Below are positions 58,501 through 64,000 of a DNA stretch of 64,000 nucleotides, piece by piece. Position numbers and translations under genes: made by a program. The stretch lies in the NCBI RefSeq assembly GCF_037975245.1, contig NC_092574.1, positions 19,377,713-19,441,712 of the forward strand. The letters run 5' to 3'. Source of the DNA: Apostichopus japonicus (Eukaryota; Echinodermata; Holothuroidea; Aspidochirotida; Stichopodidae). How positions within the stretch are numbered: position 1 is the first letter of the stretch; each line of letters begins with the position of its first letter. The notes under the pieces are model-generated. The model was not told the origin of the DNA. It ran no database searches and worked only from the letters and a program-made list of their open reading frames with translations.

Positions 58501-61500
58501 CTGTAGTATTGCATGTATACATTGCATGGCAAACTCCTCTTTTGTATATATTTAATGGAGTGCCATTTCCCTATATTGACAATTCACAGTTCATCACACA
58601 GGAAATATGCCCTCATATTAGCTAGAAAGAATTGAAGTCTATGTATCTGATTGCATGTTTTCCTGAGGGAAATGGAAGGCTTTATTATAAATTCAAATTG
58701 TATGATATATACTATAATCCATTAGCTCCATATAGTGTGCATATATATGTCACCCGATTGGTACTCTTATACATGTGTGACATTCATTGAACTTATAATT
58801 TGAGGTAGATCTTAAGAACAATGTCCTGCATAAAAAGTTTGATATGTTATATGCTACCTAGGTAAACATTGTCATTGGGTACCACAGACATATGACACAG
58901 CCTGCCATTAATGGAGGGAACGAGGGATGTGGTCTAGCCAAGAATGTGCTTGTGGGGGGGGGGAGGGGGAGGGGGCAGAGGTAGAGGTAGAAAAGTTCTT
59001 TGTGAACCAGCAACATATTATATACCAAATTGATACCATCTCCAAACAAAACTAAAACTCCTCCAAGGGAGATAGGGGTGAAGGGCATTGATGGGGAGTA
59101 GAGGGAAAGGTCTGGGGGGGGTGGATGGGAGGAAGAGGTTGGGATTGTCACTTGCTGCTTATTAAAACAAAGTTTTGAATGAATTGATGTTGATGCTCTT
59201 AAGAAATGTACAATTGCAATAATTAATATACTCTGTGCCACATTTAACTCTGAACTGCTTTGTTTTTCCTGAGTGTTTATTTTCAGAACTTTTTTAGATC
59301 TGTATAGTCCCACGCAGCGATTGTTTTAATTGCATGTATTGCATATTTTCAGTTTACATTAGTTACTCTTTTTTTCTCTTGTCATTTCCTGTTTTGAATG
59401 CAAATATACATGTGAAAGGAATAGTAGCTTATATGCATGAAAAGAAAAGTGGAAACTTGAATCAGATTATAACATTAAAGCACAGCATAATCAAAATTTG
59501 GTCATCATCAAGTTTCATAATATTTTTTTTCTTTGCCAAAGATGACAGACTATGAATTAAAACAAGTTGGTGATCTTTAAGACATCCTTGTTTAGATTTT
59601 TCATCTCATGAACATCAACTGTATACTTGGAAAAATATACTTTCAAAAGTTTATATAATTAAAAAAAAAAATTGTATCATCCATATACTACTTTTTTTTC
59701 ATATCATGATGGGAAAAATATTATTGATAAGGTGCAAAAGTAAATAAGGAATGCAAATTTTAACTTTTCGACTTTGTCATTAATTAGCATGAAGCTTGAA
59801 TAGCATTGCTTTAGTATTATGAGTGTCAACTCCACATAAAATATTGACCAAAGTCAGTTCCCCCTTCATTGACATTGGCTTTCCCTCTCCTTCCCCTCCC
59901 CTTTCCCTTTCCCTTGCCCCACCCCTTGTCCCTTGCCCCTCCCATGCCCTCCCAATGCCCCTCCTCATTAACATAGAGATTGTTCTTCAGTCCTTAAAAG
60001 CGATTATTTAAGATTTAGATTTTGCAACTCAAACTATTGATAAGTCAGTCAGTAAGTTTACATGGATTTCACGCAAGGCTGGATGACATGCATATGATTC
60101 TGTGATGACCTCATATAAAACAAATAAACTTGAAATAAATAATAAAATAAACATACCCTTAAAAGACATTTGATACATGTATATTTACTGCTACGATATA
60201 TGTGCAAACGTGTTGAAAATATGATCGGGGGAGTTTTGTAAAGCTACAATATATCAGAAGTGAATAGAGATCAATTTGAATTACTCTTGAATGCCCCACA
60301 TCATTGTCCATGCATGCTTTGATTGATATTCTAGTGTAGTACTGCATGTTTTAAGTGTATATATCTGCAAATTAACAAATGTATTTTTATATTGGTACAG
60401 CCTTATAGGATAGAAACCTCTGTATCAGTATATATATACAGTATATATACCAGCACTGTGTTCTTTGTGGTCTCAGCTGGCATATATATGTGTGCCTCCT
60501 CAAGGCATGATTATGAGTGAGTCATTCTTGAATGGTCTTGCCTATCCTGTGAGATATTTTTCAACCTCTGACTCATATATGATTATGAATGACATCACAT
60601 CAGCCTCTAGTCAGTCTAGAGAAATCCAGCTACGATTTGTATTGTCTGGCCGGTGGTCTCTCCACGTGGTTACGGTTACCGTAGTAATTCATCTTCATCT
60701 CTGTTGGTTGATACAGTAAAGCTTGTAGCAGCCTGATGCTACTGTATATATATTATTGTGTACATACATATTACTAAAGCCAAATCAACTGCTTGTATAT
60801 ATATAGCCAACATTTCTGCACTAATTATCATATTCCATTCAATGAATTTTCATGAATGAAATTGATTAGTCATTGACGATATAAATCACAAAGTATTTGC
60901 GTAGTTTGTTTTTGCCCTTTGAAAGTGTACACAATGGGGGGATTTGTTAGCAGATGTGTTGAAGTCCCAACTCTATACCTGGAGTGATAAAGTAGCCAGA
61001 ATATTAGTGATTTAACAAGTATATAAATATGTAAACCTGCAGTTAGCAGATGTGCGTTGAGACTGTCAGTCTTGAGGTAAAATTGTCTCGCACAAACCCA
61101 TTGAGTTATTTCATGTTTGATCTGCCCAGATTGATTAAATTGTTTTCACATGTGTGTGTTTTGATTTTTTTTTCTCGTTTCGTAGAACATGCGTCAACTG
61201 GCATTTTTCCAAGTAGTAAGAAGAAACAGTGGCCATGTGTGTTGAAGGTTGCTGGGTTGGTTGGAAAATGTTTCCATGGATTGGTGCACATCATTGGATA
61301 CAGTTACAATATTGTTCCATGTATTATGTCTATGGGAGAGTGGAGGGGGGGGGGGGGTGGGTGTATGGGAGGTTAGTGGAGATGGGAAGGTAAGGGAGGT
61401 TTGTCTACCCTATGAACTGCACATTGCTCAATCTAGGTAAGGTGAAATTTGATTGTGTCTAGGGCTTTGTTCCATTGTTCATTTTCTTTCCCTGGCTCTT

Positions 61501-61861
61501 AATTAATTGAGAATATGTCTGTTTTATGTGATTACAAAGCACACTTTGTCATTTGTTGTATTGAAAATAGCCTGTAATACTTTCTGTATCTTGGAAATGT
61601 GTTTTTTTTTGTATATGGCTGGTGTAACCTGAAGTGTTGACTTTGAGAACGAGGAATTTCTTTAGTTTTCAATCAAGTTTAGCCATTTGCAAATCTAGGA
61701 CTAGCTATTACCAATCATTTAATCAATATAACCAATGTGTTTCATCACAGGTGAATGCGACATGTGACCAATTTTAGTATTTCCAGCATTTTTTGGAGCA
61801 CGACTGATGCAGGGACTTATTTAGTGTTCAACTTTTGTTTTGAAATCCCTGAATTTTGTTC
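55502..61861. other. Long AT-rich region, no gene seen
   Basis: It contains only short low-complexity open frames, TA-rich tracts (for example 60429-60450) and G-rich runs (58030, 58960, 59115). It could be an intron or a long UTR of a gene outside the window. Confidence 0.5.
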
Positions 61862-62305
61862 TTATGAAATAATAATAATAAATGAGACTATAGCGCCAAA
61901 TCAGTAAACAAAAGTCACTGCTCAATGCGCTTTACAAAGAAAGTAAATTAATTTACAAAAGAACAAGTGAAAAAAATGGGTCTTAAGTAGACTTTTGAAA
62001 GTAGAAAGTTTATAGCATGTTCGAATGTGATCTGGTAACTTGTTCCAGAGATAAGAGCCAGAGTATTCGAAGCTTCTGTAACCATAGGTCTTCAAGCGTG
62101 GTTTAGGAACAGTTAAATACAGTTTGTTGGAGGAACGAAGTGTGCAAGTTGGAATATATGGCAAGAGAAGTTGTGACAGGTATACAGGCCGTTCCAGATG
62201 ATTAGCACAAAAGGTGAGAAGAAGTAGTTTATACTGAATTCTGTAGCTGATAGGGAGCCAGTGAAGTTCCTTCAGAAGAGGAGTGGTTCGGCATTTTAAT
62301 ACTAT
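61862..62305 (-). mobile_element. CR1/L2-like non-LTR retrotransposon, 3' end
   Basis: The - strand frame reads LLKELHWLPISYRIQYKLLL, LPYIPTCTLRSSNKLYL, YGYRSFEYSGSYLWNKLPDH and STFKSLLKTHFF. This is the classic C-terminal tail of CR1/L2-type reverse transcriptases. It ends AAAGCGCATTGAGCAGTG, then GGCGCTATAG and an (ATT)n microsatellite, the usual 3' end of this clade. It is 5'-truncated: the finger and palm parts of the RT are missing. Confidence 0.85.
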
Positions 62306-64000
62306 GGTCTCTGTAATTAACTGCTATGTTCATATATTTGCAAGTTTTAACAATAGGATAGTATTAGGATAGTATTAACAATAGGATAGTATTAACAATA
62401 GGATAGTATTAACAACATGGGATTGTATCAACAAGAGGACCATTTTGCATAGCATTTTACAATGCAATACTGGTTTAATTATTCTGTGCGATGACAATGT
62501 ACTTAATAGGCCCCTTGGAAGTTGATATTCACTTTGCATACTTACTAGATGGGGTTTATATATATTTGAGTTTGAGGTAAAAGCAATTGTGTTGCTACAG
62601 TTAAAATCTGGTAAACTTCTAAAAGGGTTTATCACCAAGCCAGCTCAGGTTAAACTTCTTTGTTGTACATCCTGGTCTTAAAGTTAATCTTAACAACAGA
62701 CTTTGACCCTTTTGTACCATGCAGGGCTATGAATCTTTTAGTTTCTCTATTGAATGTGGTAAATAGTTTCAACAAATCCCTTCATGCAAGTATGACTGTG
62801 CTGGGTGGGTTTGAAGTCAAGTAGTAATCATAGATGGGCCAACTTGATAGCTTCTATAAACATGATGACGGGTGTTTAGGAATGGGTGTTTCTACGAAAG
62901 AATACGGTTACCTGGTTTGTTCAAAGAAGTTAAGGCAAACTATGTGTAAACAGTGCCAAACTAGAAGTATGTGCAGTGTGCATATCTGGGTATATTTATA
63001 ACACAAACAAAGGATGGTACAAAATACGTCAGTATTCAACATATGAGGTTATGTACTCTCTGTTTATAACAATATGATTTATTGGATAACTGAGTTGGCC
63101 GTTTTAATTTAATCATTTAAAAACTTTGAACCACAAATCTGCATTCAGCAATGCTGCATAAAATTCTGCCATAATTTCTGGTGGAATATACTGTGCCCAC
63201 TGCCTGTTACAGAAAACCCTTGGTAGGTCTTAAGAAATATGCAAGTTACTGTACTTCAGTTACTTATCAAAACTACACTGTGAAATGTTACCCCGAAAGG
63301 TGATGAGGGTGGTATTGAAGAACTTAGCATGCATAGACTCCGGATATGTGACCTGTTTATTCACTTCAGTGCCTTCGGCTTTGAGTACAACGTTTCTGAA
63401 TGATGCCGTGTTGGACGAATCTAATGGTAATAGTAATTACCGACTTTCCGCGTTACATAGTGTTTGCTGACTTTAGGATCTGTGGTCCCCTCACAGTTGT
63501 GCAAGGTCAGGAAAAGTGACTCCATAGTTTTCCCTTTTGAGAAACCAAAAATGGCACCCAATGCAGAACCATGAAATTAAGACCCGTATTATCATTATTA
63601 TTATTATTATAAATCTTTGAATGTGATTTTGCAATGGAAACAATAAAGTTTGTTTGGCTGACTCTGTATAACTTTAAACCATCTATACTGTAACTAATAG
63701 CTTATTAGGATTATCTCAAGAATGCTTGATTTGACTTTCGTTCTGTAATACAAAGATAGGTACATGCAGTTTATTACTGATTAACTTTTCCTGACAAGTT
63801 GTAGGTGATGGTTATCTCATAGCATTTGTGTTCATGCATTCTGTTTAGTGTCAGCATACAGAACGTACACCCAAACTGTTGTTTCTTATTATTTGTCTTG
63901 CTTAATCCCTTACTTATCTTTCTCTGTTTATCTTCCTTTCTTACATCCATGGGAGTGTTCTACTTAAATTATTAAGCCACAAGGTTTAATTAATGCTTAG
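62306..64000. other. Right end of window, no gene seen
   Basis: It contains a 16-19 bp repeat (AACAATAGGATAGTATT, 62349-62415) and an (ATT)n run at 63592. AATAAA at 63640 could end an unseen + strand transcript. Confidence 0.45.

Noticed and set aside
58858-59313. 151-codon open frame on -
   Set aside because: The frame is kept open by G/C-rich runs (Pro/Ser repeats); no family and no splice signals.
61186-61248. Possible exon after the acceptor TTTCGTAG
   Set aside because: Good acceptor, but only a weak donor (AAG|GTTGCT), about 20 codons, and no recognised homology or partner exon.

Overview
The window is nuclear DNA from an animal: AT-rich, with long introns, GT-AG splice sites, minisatellites, DNA-transposon MITEs and a fragment of a non-LTR retrotransposon. 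The two protein genes resemble vertebrate orthologues exon by exon but carry invertebrate features. These include one HARS gene serving two compartments, a hammerhead-like Penelope-type repeat, and many G/C homopolymers. I infer a marine invertebrate deuterostome, echinoderm-like; the sequence alone does not fix the species.

Bases 1-31231 (+ strand) hold the C-terminal half of MYCBP2 (PAM/Highwire/RPM-1), a giant neuronal E3 ubiquitin ligase. I could place 38 exons in a consistent reading phase, giving about 2,523 residues. In order they encode a CUB-like beta module, a split filamin repeat, two SH3-like repeats, a large Ser/Pro-rich exon with a Cys/His-rich end, a DOC/APC10 domain, a Cys/His zinc module, a RING-H2 and the tandem-cysteine domain. 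Both relay cysteines of the RING-Cys-relay mechanism are present. The N-terminal RCC1 and PHR domains lie left of the window.

Bases 35572-48901 (- strand) hold a complete histidyl-tRNA synthetase gene (HARS), tail to tail with MYCBP2. It has two alternative first exons. One starts the cytosolic WHEP-domain form (510 aa). The other encodes an acid-free presequence for a mitochondrial form (522 aa). Both join the same exon 2 in phase 0.

From 48.9 to 64 kb the sequence is mostly non-coding. It holds two hAT-type MITEs with 12-bp inverted ends, a tRNA-Gln(CUG) gene on the - strand, a probable inverted-repeat element, one orphan exon candidate, and the 3' end of a CR1/L2-like retrotransposon.

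The most unusual signal is local duplication of splice sites in MYCBP2. A 114-bp unit holding the end of an exon plus its 5' splice site is repeated 19 times (21837-23999). A 57-bp unit holding a 3' splice site plus the first exon bases is repeated 7 times (16557-16955). Smaller duplications touch at least five other exons, including a copy of the catalytic-cysteine exon in which the catalytic Cys reads as Trp. HARS introns hold two further minisatellites (37 bp and 38 bp units); the larger stops 38 bp from a 3' splice site.
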